Assembly (NCBI GenBank): GCA_027625915.1
Contig: JANTQA010000008.1
Span: forward strand, 1,237,001-1,301,000
Reading direction: 5' to 3'
DNA: 64,000 nt
From: Anaeramoeba flamelloides
Taxonomy: Eukaryota; Metamonada; Anaeramoebidae
The translations under genes and the position numbers were made by a program. The first letter of the stretch is position 1, and each line of letters begins with the position of its first letter. Of this stretch, positions 23,580 to 35,004 are shown piece after piece. The notes beneath the pieces were generated by a model. It searched no databases, was not told where the DNA came from, and saw only the letters and a program-made list of their open reading frames with translations.

Positions 23580-26018
23580 AAAACAACAACAACAAAAACA
23601 ATAAAACAACAATAAAAACCACAGATTGTAGAAGTATTAACAAACTTAAAAGTACCAAAAAAAAAGATTTCAGATTATTCATTGAGAGCTAGCTCAAAAC
23701 AAATTCATAATCTTACAAACAATCGAAAATTTATGCACTCAAAATCATTTTCTTCAAACATTGAAGACTTTTTAAATGAAACTTTAACAGTAAACATGAA
23801 TCAAAGCCAAAATATAAATCAAAAATTTAACAAAATATTGACAAAAAGTAACAAAAAATGGAAAAATGAAATCAATGATCAACAAAAGAAATATGATGAA
23901 AAAATTGTTAAAATATATCATAAATTGAAGGAAAGTGAATTAAAATCGCAACAAAACGAAGAGATTATTGAAGAACTAAAGAAGCAACTAATGCAACAGC
24001 AATCCAATAATAATAATGACAATATTAATAATGAAACTGAAACTGAGATGAAGGAATTATTAGAAGAATATGAAAAGGAATTATTGATTTTACACAACAA
24101 ATCAATTAAAGATGAAGAGAATTATAAACAAATCCTATTACAAAAAAACAAAGAAATTGAGGAAATAAATTATCAAGTGAACGAATTAAAAAACCAAAAA
24201 ATTACTTTTGAGCAAAATGAAATTAAATCTCAAACCATTCAAAACAAATTAAAATTATTAGAAAATAATGTATTAATATTGGAAGAAGACTTAGAAGAGC
24301 AAAAAGATAAAAATCAAAGGATTGAAAAGGAAAAACAGCAATTAATCGAACAGTTAAATAACAATAGTAACAAAATTAATAATAATACAAACGAGGAGGA
24401 ACAAAACGAATTAATTGAATTAATAGAAAAACTCAATGCCAAAGTTGAAGAACAAGAACAAGAAATCATTGAATTATTTAATGAACGAGAAAATATTAGT
24501 GAAACCTTTCACACTAAATATTCAGAAGTGCTGAAAAAGAACGAATTATTAGAAGAAAAAATGAAAAATGATATGAAAAAAAATGAAAATTCCTTTGAAA
24601 AGGAAAGAAATGAATTTGATTTAACTGTGCATAATTATGAAAAGATCATTCGACAGTTAAAAGAAGAAAATAAAAAATTGAAATTAAACAACAATACTCG
24701 TAAACAAAATGAAAAGGAAAATGAAAAGGAAGAAATCATCAAAGAAAACAAATCTTTAAAGGAATATAATAAAAAAATGCTATTTTTGAATCAGGAACTA
24801 AATAGCAAATTGAAAAAGAAAAAAGAAAAAAAAGAACTGTTGAAAAAGCAAATTTTAGAGGTTAAGGGGTTATTGAAAGTGAATTACCAGGTTTCTGTGA
24901 ATGAAATTGAAAAGTTAACACAAGAATTGAATGAAAATAAAAAGGAAAATGACAAAACAGAAAAAATGAACCAACAGTTAATTAAATCGCAAAATGAAGA
25001 AATCCAAAAATTAAAAACTATTAACAAAGAAAATACAAAAGCTCTTGATGACTTCCAAAATAAATTGACCAATTTTGAAAATCTCGAAAAGAAAAATGAT
25101 TATCAACTCAAAGAATTAAATCAAAAATTAGAAAGAAGCCAACAACAACAAAAGTTATTACAAAACTCAAACAATAAAAAAAGTAGAAGTTTAGAAGAGT
25201 TAGAATCGAAACTTGAAAATGAGCTGGAAGTATTGAAGGAAACCGTTGATGATTTAAAAGAAAAATTGGAGTCAAAAAAAAAATTTAAACGATCTAAAAA
25301 AAAAAAAAACAAACTCTTGGAAGAAATGGATATTGTCCAAATGAAATTGATGTATGAACAGCAAAATTCCTTATTAAGACAAAAGAGAATCGATTACAAT
25401 TCCTTGTCGCAGATTTTGAATAAAAAAATGAAGGAGATGTCAGAACTTAAAAAGACCTTCAACGCGTCGCAAGAAGGTAAAGAACAATTGACAAATGAAA
25501 TTCGAAGTTTACGAGAAAAAATTAATGAACTTAACCAAGAAAACAATTTTTATAAAAAAAATTTCAACAATAATACCAATACCGATGGCGAAAATATGAA
25601 TAACAACAGTGGTAACGGCAGCAGTGGCGGCAGCGACAATAATCAGAATAACAATGAGAATTTTAATCAGTTATATAAAAATTATGAAGAAAATAGATAT
25701 TTGAAGATAATTAAAGAAAAAGATGAGGAATTGAAAAAATGCTTTGTTAAGATTTCGCTATTGGGGCAAATTAAAGGCGAAAACGAATTATCAGATGAAA
25801 AATCGAACGAAATTATCATGAGATTGGCCAATTCACTCGCAGACATGCAATTGGCTAATAAGAAACTTGAGAAGGAATTGCAACATTATAAAAACAAATT
25901 ACAACAAGATGATCTTCAATCAGAAAACAAAAAAAAATCACTGACTTATAAAAAAATCTCACAAGACCAAACAGTTTTATTACGAGAAATAGATAGACTA
26001 GATTCTTTAATTTTTTAA
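20544..26018 (+). CDS. Tandem calponin-homology domain / long coiled-coil protein (actin-binding type)
   Basis: Three exons, all phase 0: 20544-21377, 21634-21795 and 23625-26018; about 1129 residues. CH1 lies at about 105-220 (QIVTLIKWVRFHLP, DNGFVLIKLVENI, ending MLWKIILFYSV). CH2 lies at about 228-332 and is split by intron 1 (FLLEWCRVATKKY, FIDGHVFCAILHSFD, then FDLGDLFSIPKLF in exon 2). Paired CH domains usually form an F-actin-binding module. Residues about 355-1129 are an almost unbroken Lys/Glu/Asn/Leu coiled coil with an Asn/Ser/Gly linker near 979-1010. In-frame stops lie just before exon 2 (TAG 21631) and exon 3 (TAA 23613), which nearly forces the chosen acceptors. Intron 2 is 1829 nt and holds a MITE. 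The N-terminus is uncertain: translation may begin at ATG 20677, or a 66-nt in-frame intron (20590-20655, T-rich before CAG) may be removed. The best analogues are alpha-actinin- or cortexillin-like actin bundlers; no orthologue is named. Confidence 0.88.
22401..22891 (+). mobile_element. Family E MITE, copy E2 (intact, in intron 2 of the CH gene)
   Basis: A 491-bp element with arms of about 75 bp: ACATGAAAAAAATCCC and ATTGTGAATATTAGTAAAAT are repeated inverted at the right. TA flanks both ends (22399-22400 and 22892-22893). It lies wholly inside the 1829-nt second intron of the CH/coiled-coil gene. Confidence 0.85.
23526..23596 (+). repeat. CAA microsatellite next to a splice acceptor
   Basis: About 18 ACA/CAA units plus interrupted units, ending some 28 nt before the exon 3 acceptor at 23623-23624. 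It occupies the place where a polypyrimidine tract would be expected. An in-frame TAA at 23613 shows it is not coding in the exon 3 frame. Confidence 0.85.
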
Positions 26019-28001
26019 AATATTGCCATATTAATTTAGAATTCATTTTTATTTTTAATTTATTTTTATTTGTTTTTTTTTTGTTTTTTTTTTGTTTTTG
26101 TACAATTAATCAGTAATTACATATTTTCTATTTTTTTTTTATTTGTTCATATATTATTTATAAAAATAATTATTTTTCTCATTCGGAATTTTGATTATAT
26201 TTTTTGAAAAAACATTTTAAAAAATTTTTTTTACTTTTGAAATTTTTTTGCATATTTACGATCAGAGTTCTCATTTTGATTCTTTTCTGAAAAAAAAAAA
26301 CAAAAAGGATTCTTTTTTTTTTTTTGATTCCATGGATCAAATGATAATTGTTTATGATTTCAATGGCAAGTTTCAACTTATTTCTTGTTTAAATTTGGTT
26401 TTTCATAAAATCACATCATTCTCAAAATTTAATAATTTAATTAATAGTATTTTTACAATTTTTTGAAAAATAATTTAATAGAATTTATCAATTATTCCCA
26501 AAAATAGAAGACAATCGAAAATACTAGAAAATTTTTTAAAAACTTTTAAACACTTTTTGAACAACTTTATAGATACTTTAGTAACATATCTTAGGTTTTG
26601 AGTAAAATTGGATTTTTATTGAAGAATATTTTTTTATAGATGATAAATTTGAAAAATCCACAATGTGAAAAATTGGAAAATTTTTAAGGAATAGTATTCA
26701 ATGTATTTTTTGTGAAAAGGAACTGGTTTCTTGGATGCTTTTAATATTTCTGATTATTAGTAAATGATATTAGCTCTAGAAAGGAAATTTCTTTGTAAAG
26801 AAAATTTCTAATAGTGTATCATAAGTCATAATTTTGCAATCTTATATATAAACAAAAAAATAACTGAGTAATATCTAATTGTACACATATATAAACGACC
26901 AAGGTGACGCAAACCAAACTCCATTTAATTTTTCACCCCAGAAGAAAGATTTGTTTCATAGAGCCCTTAGCAATTCCCAACATATATATGTACTAACTAA
27001 TGTACTTCCCAGAAAAAAAAATACTATTAAATTGAAATATACTCAAAAAAATACCAAAAAATATTTCAATGGAAGTAAAGGGAGAGAAAACATAAAAATA
27101 AAAAAAAAAATAGTTTTCTTAAAGTAAAAATTTTATTTCACAGATACCTTTATCTCTAGATACAAGAGCTTTCTTCGATGTTTTTAAAAGGTTTTTTTAA
27201 CAGTTATTTTTTTTCGGTCTTTTTCAGGAATTAACTAATTTCGGGGTAACTTGAAACACATATATTAATACTTCTCAAAAAAAAAATAATATTTGAGTTT
27301 GTTTTTTTGTTTAAATTTAGTTTTAATCGACTTTTTGTGAATCTTCAAGTTTTCGAGTTTATTTGTGGTAAGAAAATTATTTATTTTACCTAGAAACGGA
27401 ATCAAAAGAATCTTTGTTTTTTTGAATTGATTTTCGATACTAATAAAAAAATTATTGTTTTCGATTCCATAGAACTAGAATCAAATGCATTTTTATTTTT
27501 TTTTGATAATAAATAATCGAACATGGATTTTAATAAAATGGAGAGAATATAGATAAAAGCAGAATACATTGGAATTATTTAAATATTTTGATTTCAAATT
27601 CGAAATTTTTGTGATTATAAAAATTCTAAAAATGGAAAACTTTGATAAAAAATCAATATCATTTGAATTATTTCAATATTATGATTAAAATAAGTACCGC
27701 TTTTTCTACAAAAACTATCAACGAAATTTAAGTCATTAGAAAAATCTAAAATTAAGGCACAAAATTAAAATTCTAGTAAAATAAATTGTATAAAAAAAAA
27801 ACAAAAAAATATACCTTAGTTGGAGGGTTTTTTTTGTGCCTTGAATTTTGTTGAAAGTTTGTAACTTAAAAGTGGAACTGACATTAAAAGATTTAAATTT
27901 CTATGATTCGAAAAAATTACAAAAATATAATGGTTTTGGGAACACTGTTTACAATATTTAACTAATGAATAAGGCTAATCAAAAAAAAAATACAAGTTTT
28001 T
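26019..28001. other. Intergenic downstream of the CH-domain gene
   Basis: Contains MITE A2 (27688-27884). The 82-codon frame at 26879-27127 lacks an ATG start and motifs, and is probably chance. Confidence 0.4.
27688..27884. mobile_element. Family A MITE, copy A2 (degraded)
   Basis: The two arms are still visible (CTATCAACGAAATTTAAG at the left; TTGAATTTTGTTGAAAGTTT and AAAAGTGGAACTGAC at the right). Both termini have drifted from the family consensus. Confidence 0.65.
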
Positions 28002-28545
28002 TTGGTTTCTTTCTCACATTAAAGATATTTCTAAACAATAACCAAGAAGGGTATATTTTGATATATATATATATTAATCACTTTTCACTAGTGATATATG
28101 TAATTTTGTAAAAAATATATTTTTTACAATTTTAGGGATAAAAAAGAGTTTCTAATAATCGCCACAAATTTTGATCATAATAAAACAAACATAGGTCTTA
28201 TTTTGAACTTGAAACACTTTTCAATATAAAATCAATCGGTGGATATCAATACTTTGTTTGAAAATTTTTTTAAAAAAATCTTGAATGATTGGTTTTTAAC
28301 AAATGATTTTTTGATAAAATTATTATTTTTATATAAGATAATCAGATATTATATTTATTATTATTGATATTTGTTAGTAATAGAATGGAACTCTTAATGT
28401 ATTTCTAAAATTGTAAAAAATATATTTTTGACAAAATTCCATATTTGCACTTGTGTTAAGTGATTAATAAATATATCAAAAATATACCCTTCTTGGTTAT
28501 TGTTTAGAAATATCTTTAATGTGAGAAAGAAAATAAAAAAAAATC
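28002..28545. mobile_element. Family K foldback element
   Basis: Arms of about 140 bp. Left 28015-28075 (AACAATAACCAAGAAGGG core) pairs with right about 28470-28530 with almost no mismatch; pairing continues with drift towards the centre. The middle of about 250 bp is A+T-rich with no coding signal. It is the only copy in the window. Confidence 0.75.
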
Positions 28546-29661
28546 GTTTTTTTTTTCAATAAAAATATTGGTTTTTTTGGAATTAATTCATGACCCCAGC
28601 TTAATTAGAAGCTTAATATTGAACATTTTTTATTAATATTTTTTAGTATTTCAGTTTTCTAAGATTATCCATAAAAGAACCCTTTAAAAAATCACCAAGT
28701 TATATCTCATAGTTCAATGAAGTTATAATCAAATGATTGGAGTTTTAGTAATCTAAATAATTTTTAAAAAATTATGAATCAAATTTATATGAAGGTCATC
28801 AAGCACAAAAACGATCTTAAAAAAAGGAATTAATCGTTATCAAATTAGAAGGAAAATCGGATTCTCTCTTACGTTCAAATTTTGAAATGTTTTGACTTTG
28901 AACTTTAAAAAAAAATGGATTATGAAATTTCACTAAGAAAAATATTTTTTTTAATGGTCAAGGGATGCTATGATATACAACACCGGTGATCTAAAAACCG
29001 GTTTAATTAATATTAAATGAAAAATTTTTTATTGGGAGAATTAAATAAATTTTGAAATTTTGAAATAATATAATATTCCAATTTACAAAAGTGTAAAATT
29101 ACAATCTCAGAAATACAAAATATATACAAAAAAAATGTTTAATTGTAATTTTGTATTTTACCAATTAGGTATCTTTTTTTTAGAAAACTTAAGATAATAA
29201 ATAAAAAATTGTAAATAAAAAAGTCCAAAAATAGTAATAAAATATCTAAATTCAAGTACATAGTGCCCCACTCTTTGGAGTCTGTGGTATGCCACTTTAT
29301 TAATCACATTTTGTTAAAAGTTTCTTTATTATTGATAATCTTTATATCGGGTTTTTACCCCCCCTGTTTCAGGAAGAGTATATTTTTTAATGTGGCCATG
29401 TAAATGATATTATAATTATGTACTTTAATATTTTAATTATTTTTCTTCTTCTCTTTTTTTATTGAGTAAATGTTCTTTGATTACTCCTTTCTCTCAATAA
29501 ATAAATAAATTAGGTTTCTTATTTCATGATTTTAATTCATTATGTTTTTTATTTTTTTTTTGAATTCCACTTTTCAAAAAATACAAAATATGAGAACGTT
29601 GATATTTTAGATAATAATTCAGTTAAAAAATTGACTTTTGTACTATTAATATTTTTTTTTA
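28546..29661. other. Intergenic, no gene seen
   Basis: A+T-rich apart from a slightly G+C-richer patch near 29260-29400 (ACTCTTTGGAGTCTGTGG, a run of seven C near 29359-29365) that I cannot assign. Confidence 0.35.
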
Positions 29662-31475
29662 GAAACTAGTTAATTTAACTCAACAAAATTCCCAAATTTT
29701 GGACACCGTTTAAACAGTTGAAAGAATAACAATACTATAGTTTATATTTAATTTAGATATAATTTTGATTTTACAAACAAAATCTTTTTTGGTCTTTTTT
29801 AATTTTGATATCATTTCCTTTTTTGTAGTTACCTAATCTATTTGGTTAGATCGGTAATTTTTTTTTTTTCAATATTTGATAGAGGGTTGGTGTTGAGTTT
29901 GTTAAATAGAAAAATCACATTCAATTGGTCTATGGTATCTAATCATCTGATCGATCGTCCTTTTTTGGTGAAATTTCAACAAATTTATAAATATTAGCTT
30001 TTTTTAATAAAGTAGAGGAAATTTATTTTAAAATATATCTTTTAAACTCAATATTGAAAAAAGTATTAAAACATCCACAATCGTTAATTACTTTTAAAAG
30101 ATTCTTGATAATAATTCAATTTGTATTTTAGTATTGTATTACATATATAAAAGATATTAAAATTTCTGATCTCGATTATACCAAATATTTTTAGCACTGA
30201 AAATTTTTGTTTATGATTTTATTTTTGATTGAAAAAACGGTTTTCATAAAAAGTTTATTCCCAACAAATTTCCAAATAGAATTGAAAATATATAACTCCA
30301 TTTTATTGTTTAAAAAAAATCATATGTGACCCTTTCAATATTTCCAGTTTTTTATTGAATTTGGCCGTACATTGTTTTCACCAAAAAAAGTGCTATTTTT
30401 TTTTCATTTTTTGGAAATATTTTATCAAATATATTTTAAAATAAATACCTTATTCATTTAAAAAATCATTATTAATCTTAAATGTAATATGGTAATTTCA
30501 ATTAATGAATACTTTCACTAGCAAAGATGATTTTTTATGAAAATGAAAAAACAACTACCTGACTTTTTGGAAATGCCTTGATATTCCTTTGTAATAAAAA
30601 AAAATGAAAATCAATTTTGCCCTCAATGTTTTAAATATAAACCTAAGAAAATAATAGAAAAGATTGATAATTTTTTGTGGATCTTTCCTTCCGATGAAAA
30701 TAATAAAATAAAATTCAAAATTTTCCACAGAGCTAAATCATTCCAAACAATCAAAACAATACAATTTCATTGAAATTGGAAATATTTTTAATTTTTGTAA
30801 AATATGAAAATCATTTTTTCATCTTTGAGTTTTTTTTTTTCATTCTATATTTGAATTACTTAACTTATTTCGTTCGATCAAAATTTTTTTTCAACAATTG
30901 ATATTATGTTAAAGTTGAGTTGTTCAAAACAGAAGAACCCAAATAAAATTTGTTGGTAGTATCTAACCATTTGATCGATCAATAATTTCTAATAGAATTT
31001 AAACAAATTTACTAATTTTTTTTTTGCTTTGCTCTCTCCAAAATTTTTAAAACACCCATGATTTATTTGTATTGATAATTATTTATTTTTTGTTTTGTGA
31101 TTATTTTATTTTATAAACAAATGTTAACAGTTCAATCAGTGAATGACTTGCGTTTGGTATTTTTTCTTGAATTGATTAAATAATTTTTTTTTTTTCACAA
31201 ATCGAATTCTGGTGTGTTAAAAATTTTGAATTGTGGTTTAGCTTAAACGTTTTGTTCTGCTCGTTTCATTATTATTTACATAGCAATTTTTATTTTTATT
31301 GTTTTATATTTTTTTTATTTTATTTGGATGAAAATGATTACTTTTAAAAAAATTAATACTTGGTAACTTAAATATGTTATTATATTAAGTTTTAAAAAAA
31401 ATATAATAAATTGAGGGTTTTTATCATTGTTGATTTTGGGATTTGTTCAAAATTTTTGGAATGGGGTTTATTATG
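29662..31475 (+). mobile_element. Family I TIR element, copy I1, interrupted
   Basis: The left part, 29662-30000, matches I2 (TTTAAACAGTTGAAAGAA, GTGTTGAGTTTGTTAAAT, GATCGATC core). The right part, about 31246-31475, matches the right part of I2 (TTTTGTTCTGCTCGTTTC ... TTTTTGGAATGGGGTTTA). The about 1.25-kb gap between them contains the related element J1 plus about 700 bp of unassigned DNA. Confidence 0.65.
30703..31243 (+). mobile_element. Family J TIR element, copy J1 (inside I1)
   Basis: About 540 bp, collinear with 46585-47125. The ends are inverted (TTCAAAATTTTCCACA and GTGTGTTAAAAATTTTGAA). The internal words GTTGAGTTGTT, ACAGAAGAA and CATTTGATCGATCAATAA are shared with family I, so I and J are related subfamilies. 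Confidence 0.7.
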
Positions 31476-32972
31476 TAATTAAAAATATTGATTGTTTTTT
31501 CATTTTGTTATCAACCCCCACCACTTTTATTATTTTTCTATTTCCAAAAAAAAGGGATGTATATATATTTCATAAAAAATCCTCTTTTTTGATGGGTTTT
31601 TTTTTTAACTTGGACATATCAAATTATGTGAAATATTAATACTTATTAAATTATAATTGGTTATATTTCAAAATATGTTCATTTAAAGATTTCCAATTAA
31701 TAGATATAAAAATGCACTTTTTTGATAAGTTCGGATAAAAAAAATTGATGTACAATTTTAATAAAAAATTGGAAATATGGTAAGGAACCAAAAAATTTTT
31801 TAAACTAAAAATAGAATTATAAGTTTTCATTCTATTGGAAAAATTGAAATTAAACAAGTTTAAATTTCTTCGGAAAACAATTTTTGAATTAAAACGAAAA
31901 AATAATCAGCACTTTTTCATTATTAAAAGTATAATATGAAATTATAATCAAAAAATTTAATATCTTTTATTTTAGTAATGAATTACAAAAAAAAAAAACT
32001 ATGAAATTATTCAGAATCAATAAATGATTGTTGGTAATTTTTTATCTTTAGATGGTTTTATGAGAATAAAGTTTATTCGAGATTTTTTGAAACAAATTAG
32101 TAAGCCTTTTTTAAAATAAATAAAATTCCAGTTAACGTCTGGAGGTGGACATAGTTGTTATGAGTGAATTACGTATGTTTATTGAGTTTGCAAAGATATT
32201 AGTAGAAAAAATTTATTTTGGAAATTTTCATAATTGACAACTTTTTTTGGTTACTTTTTCTTATTGTTTCTTTTTTTTTTTTCCTTTTTTCCACATTTTT
32301 GTACATTTTTTTTGAGATTTTTTTTTTTGAAAATTAAGGTATTTTTAAAACTGTTTTTTTTTTTTGCAAAACCAATAGTCATGGAGTAAAAATATGTTCC
32401 TTTATTGTTATTTGGATATCGAAAATGAGTGAAGGGAAATCTAATTTATTTTTATTATAATTTTCTTTGATCTTCAATTGTGAATCATAAAGAACCTTGT
32501 TGTTTTTAAAATGACACTTTACGATTTTTTTTTCTTGAAAAATATTTATTTGAATCTTGATTAAAAGAAATAGGTTGATTTTTTATAAATGGTTCAGAAG
32601 TTTGAAACATTTTAGTTGGGTTATCATATTTTAGTGTGGTTTGTTTGGTAATTTTTTGTCATCAAAAAAAAGTATTTTTGAATTTTATTTTTTTAAAAAT
32701 AATGATAGATTTTAAAATATATTAAAATTTATGATTTATGAAGTTGATCATTTTTGTAAAGAATATTTTAATGTTTGTTTTGATCTGTAATTTACATTTT
32801 GAGATTTGTAAAATTGCGAATATTTATAAAAAATTAATTTGGAAATAAACGAAAATCATAAATTGCATAAATTAAAAATTAACAAAAAAAATTTTTCTAT
32901 TTGATCTTTTACTATTTGTTATTAAAAAAATGAAAGAACAACTGTCAACCAATACTCCAAAATACTCGAAAT
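31476..32972. other. Intergenic, no gene seen
   Basis: T-rich and A-rich tracts only. The two overlapping-region frames of 68-70 codons (31427-31857) have no motif, and the first overlaps the end of repeat I1. Confidence 0.4.
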
Positions 32973-32981
32973 AAAAAAAAA
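32973..32981 (-). terminator. Pol III terminator of tRNA-Gln
   Basis: Nine consecutive T on the minus strand begin eight bases after the discriminator base of the tRNA-Gln gene, which is the normal Pol III stop signal. T runs are common across this window, so the position relative to the tRNA is the main evidence. Confidence 0.75.
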
Positions 32982-32988
32982 GAAGTGG

Positions 32989-33059
32989 TGGTTCTACTAG
33001 GAATCGAACCTAGGTCTAGAGAATCAAAACCTCTCATGCTGCCATTACACCATAGAACC
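32989..33059 (-). tRNA. tRNA-Gln (anticodon UUG)
   Basis: Read on the minus strand, a 7-bp acceptor stem (GGTTCTA/TAGAACC) closes a standard cloverleaf. The A box is TGGTGTAATGG and the T arm CTAGG-TTCGATT-CCTAG contains an exact B box (GGTTCGATTCC). The anticodon loop TTTTGAT, flanked by AGAGG and TCTCT, gives TTG (Gln), the same loop as yeast tRNA-Gln(UUG). A register one base earlier would read TTT, but it breaks the usual loop and the acceptor identity resembles eukaryotic tRNA-Gln. No intron is present. The discriminator base is A and the next three genomic bases happen to be CCA. A T9 run follows as a Pol III terminator. A TA-flanked MITE lies 184 nt upstream of the gene. Confidence 0.95.
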
Positions 33060-33243
33060 TTATACATTTTTTTACTCATTTTAGAATTGTTTAGTTAAAA
33101 AATAAAGACGCAAAAACCATAATCTTATTTTTTAATATTCCATAATTTTCAAAATAATTACAAACATAAAATCAGAACACATACAATATCTTCAACAGAA
33201 CGTCAACAATCAAAACAATTCCTATTATCAAAATATTTATATA

Positions 33244-33725
33244 CTGTAGATAAAATAACCCTTACGAAAAATCAGAGTATGTTTCAAAAAACAAAAAACC
33301 TCTTTTTTTGTTATAGAAGACTTATACATTAACCAATCAAAGAAACTGCTAATAAAGCCTAAAAAAATATGGTATTGGTTTCTTGAAGTTCTATTATTTA
33401 AAAAGAAATTCTAAAAATGAAGGATCAACATGTAATTTTTATCTCAAAAAATAGAGTTAAATTTTCAGATATAAAATTTTAATCATAAAAAAAACAAAAA
33501 ATTTCAAAAAAATTTTTAATATTATGGAAAATTTTCAACTATTTACATGATAAATTCAAATTTCACTACAAATAACCTGACCTTGTCTTTCAAAACAGAT
33601 TTTAACTTGTGTATACTATTTGATAGTAGATTGGATGTTGCCTTGATACAAGAAGGAAAAAAAATCATGGATAATATTTTGAAACACCGATTATTGTCTT
33701 TGTGCACGTATTATTTTGATCACTG
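33244..33725 (-). mobile_element. Family D MITE, copy D2 (TA target duplication)
   Basis: A 482-bp reverse-complement copy of D1, flanked by TA at 33242-33243 and 33726-33727. The 61-codon frame at 33547-33732 lies in its right half and corresponds to non-coding sequence in D1, so it is not a gene. It lies immediately upstream of tRNA-Gln, a common safe site for insertions. Confidence 0.85.
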
Positions 33726-33904
33726 TACATAATTTCAAATCAAATTTATTATACAACAACGATCAATCTACCAAATTTACCAAATTTACCAAACACTTAA
33801 ATAACATAATGTAGGTCAAATAAAGAGAACTTAATAAACAATAAAATAAACAATTGAATAACTTTCACAAAAAAATATATATCAACAAACTAAAACGATA
33901 ATCA

Positions 33905-34200
33905 TCTACTAAGGAGAAGCTTAAGATTAAAGTGTGTTTGTAATTAGTTGTAAACCAAATCAGTATTTTATGATACAGTGTCTCTAAAAATTCTATTAGT
34001 AAAGGAGTTATATTTGTTGATACTCATCAATTAAAAATGATCCATGGTATTAGTTAAAAACCTAACAATTTCAGAAAAAGATCTGGATTGTGACAAATTA
34101 AAATCATAAATCATCAACACTCAGACTCCATTGTTTCATAATATCTTTCTTTTTTTGTCACCAAATTTCGATCATTTGCAAAAAAATACAGTTTTTTTTT
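33905..34200 (+). repeat. Family O diverged repeat, copy 1
   Basis: Collinear with about 42110-42400. Shared words include GTCTCTAAAAA, ATTTGTTGAT, AAAATGATCC and ATATCTTTCTT, in the same order with many substitutions. The ends are not defined. Confidence 0.5.
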
Positions 34201-35004
34201 CAATAATTAAACCTTCAAAAAAAGATTCATTTTGTCTTTTGTTTGAATTGAAATCTTATCAATATATTGAAAATAATGTTAGCTTTTTAAAAAGTATTAA
34301 AAATAATTAATTCTAATGTTTGTATCCCTTAGAACAACCAATATCCTAATTACTTTTGAAACAAAATTTTAAATTTCAATTTTTATCACATGATTATTAG
34401 ATATAGAATTTATAAACAATTATCTTCGAAAGAAAAATTTATAATTAAAAATTATATAGTAACCTATAATAAAAAAATAACTTGAAAATTAATTTTTTAC
34501 CAATTGAAAAATTACTATAGGTACTTGTGATTTTATTATTTTTCAATTGTAGTTTTTTCGATTAAAAAATATTTTTTTTGAAAATTTTGTTGAAACATCA
34601 AAAAAATCTTATTTTTAATGATTAAAACACCTCATACTTCACTGAAAAATTTTTTTGGGGAATCCTTTGTATCACAATATTACCTAAAATTCTTTAATAA
34701 ATAATTTATTCATTACAAAAGATATTTTGACATCACATAGAAAATTTGTTTCATCAACTAATTACCATTTAATAAAAATTTATATATTTGGTTCTTAATA
34801 ATGTAAAAAATAATAATATTTTTGTTCATTGTAAAATTTGAAAATAAATAATAAGATTTTTCGTTGTAAAATTGTGAAATAAATTCAAAAAGAATTTTTT
34901 TTAAATTTTGATGATTTGTCCAATAGTTCAAGTCGGATTTAGAATTGATTTTTTTTTTTTAATTTTTTCTATTTTTTAATTTTTTACTTTTTAAAATCTA
35001 AATT
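34201..35004. other. Intergenic, no gene seen
   Basis: A+T-rich DNA with no assigned repeat or coding signal. Confidence 0.35.

Noticed and set aside
23526-23596. CAA repeat as a coding poly-Gln/Asn tract or CRISPR-like array
   Set aside because: An in-frame TAA follows before exon 3, and there are no spacers; it is a simple microsatellite in an intron.
26879-27127. 82-codon frame downstream of the coiled-coil gene
   Set aside because: Begins at a non-ATG codon, Lys/Asn/Tyr-rich, no motif; fits chance in A-rich DNA.
33547-33732. 61-codon frame
   Set aside because: Lies in MITE D2, and the matching part of D1 is not open.
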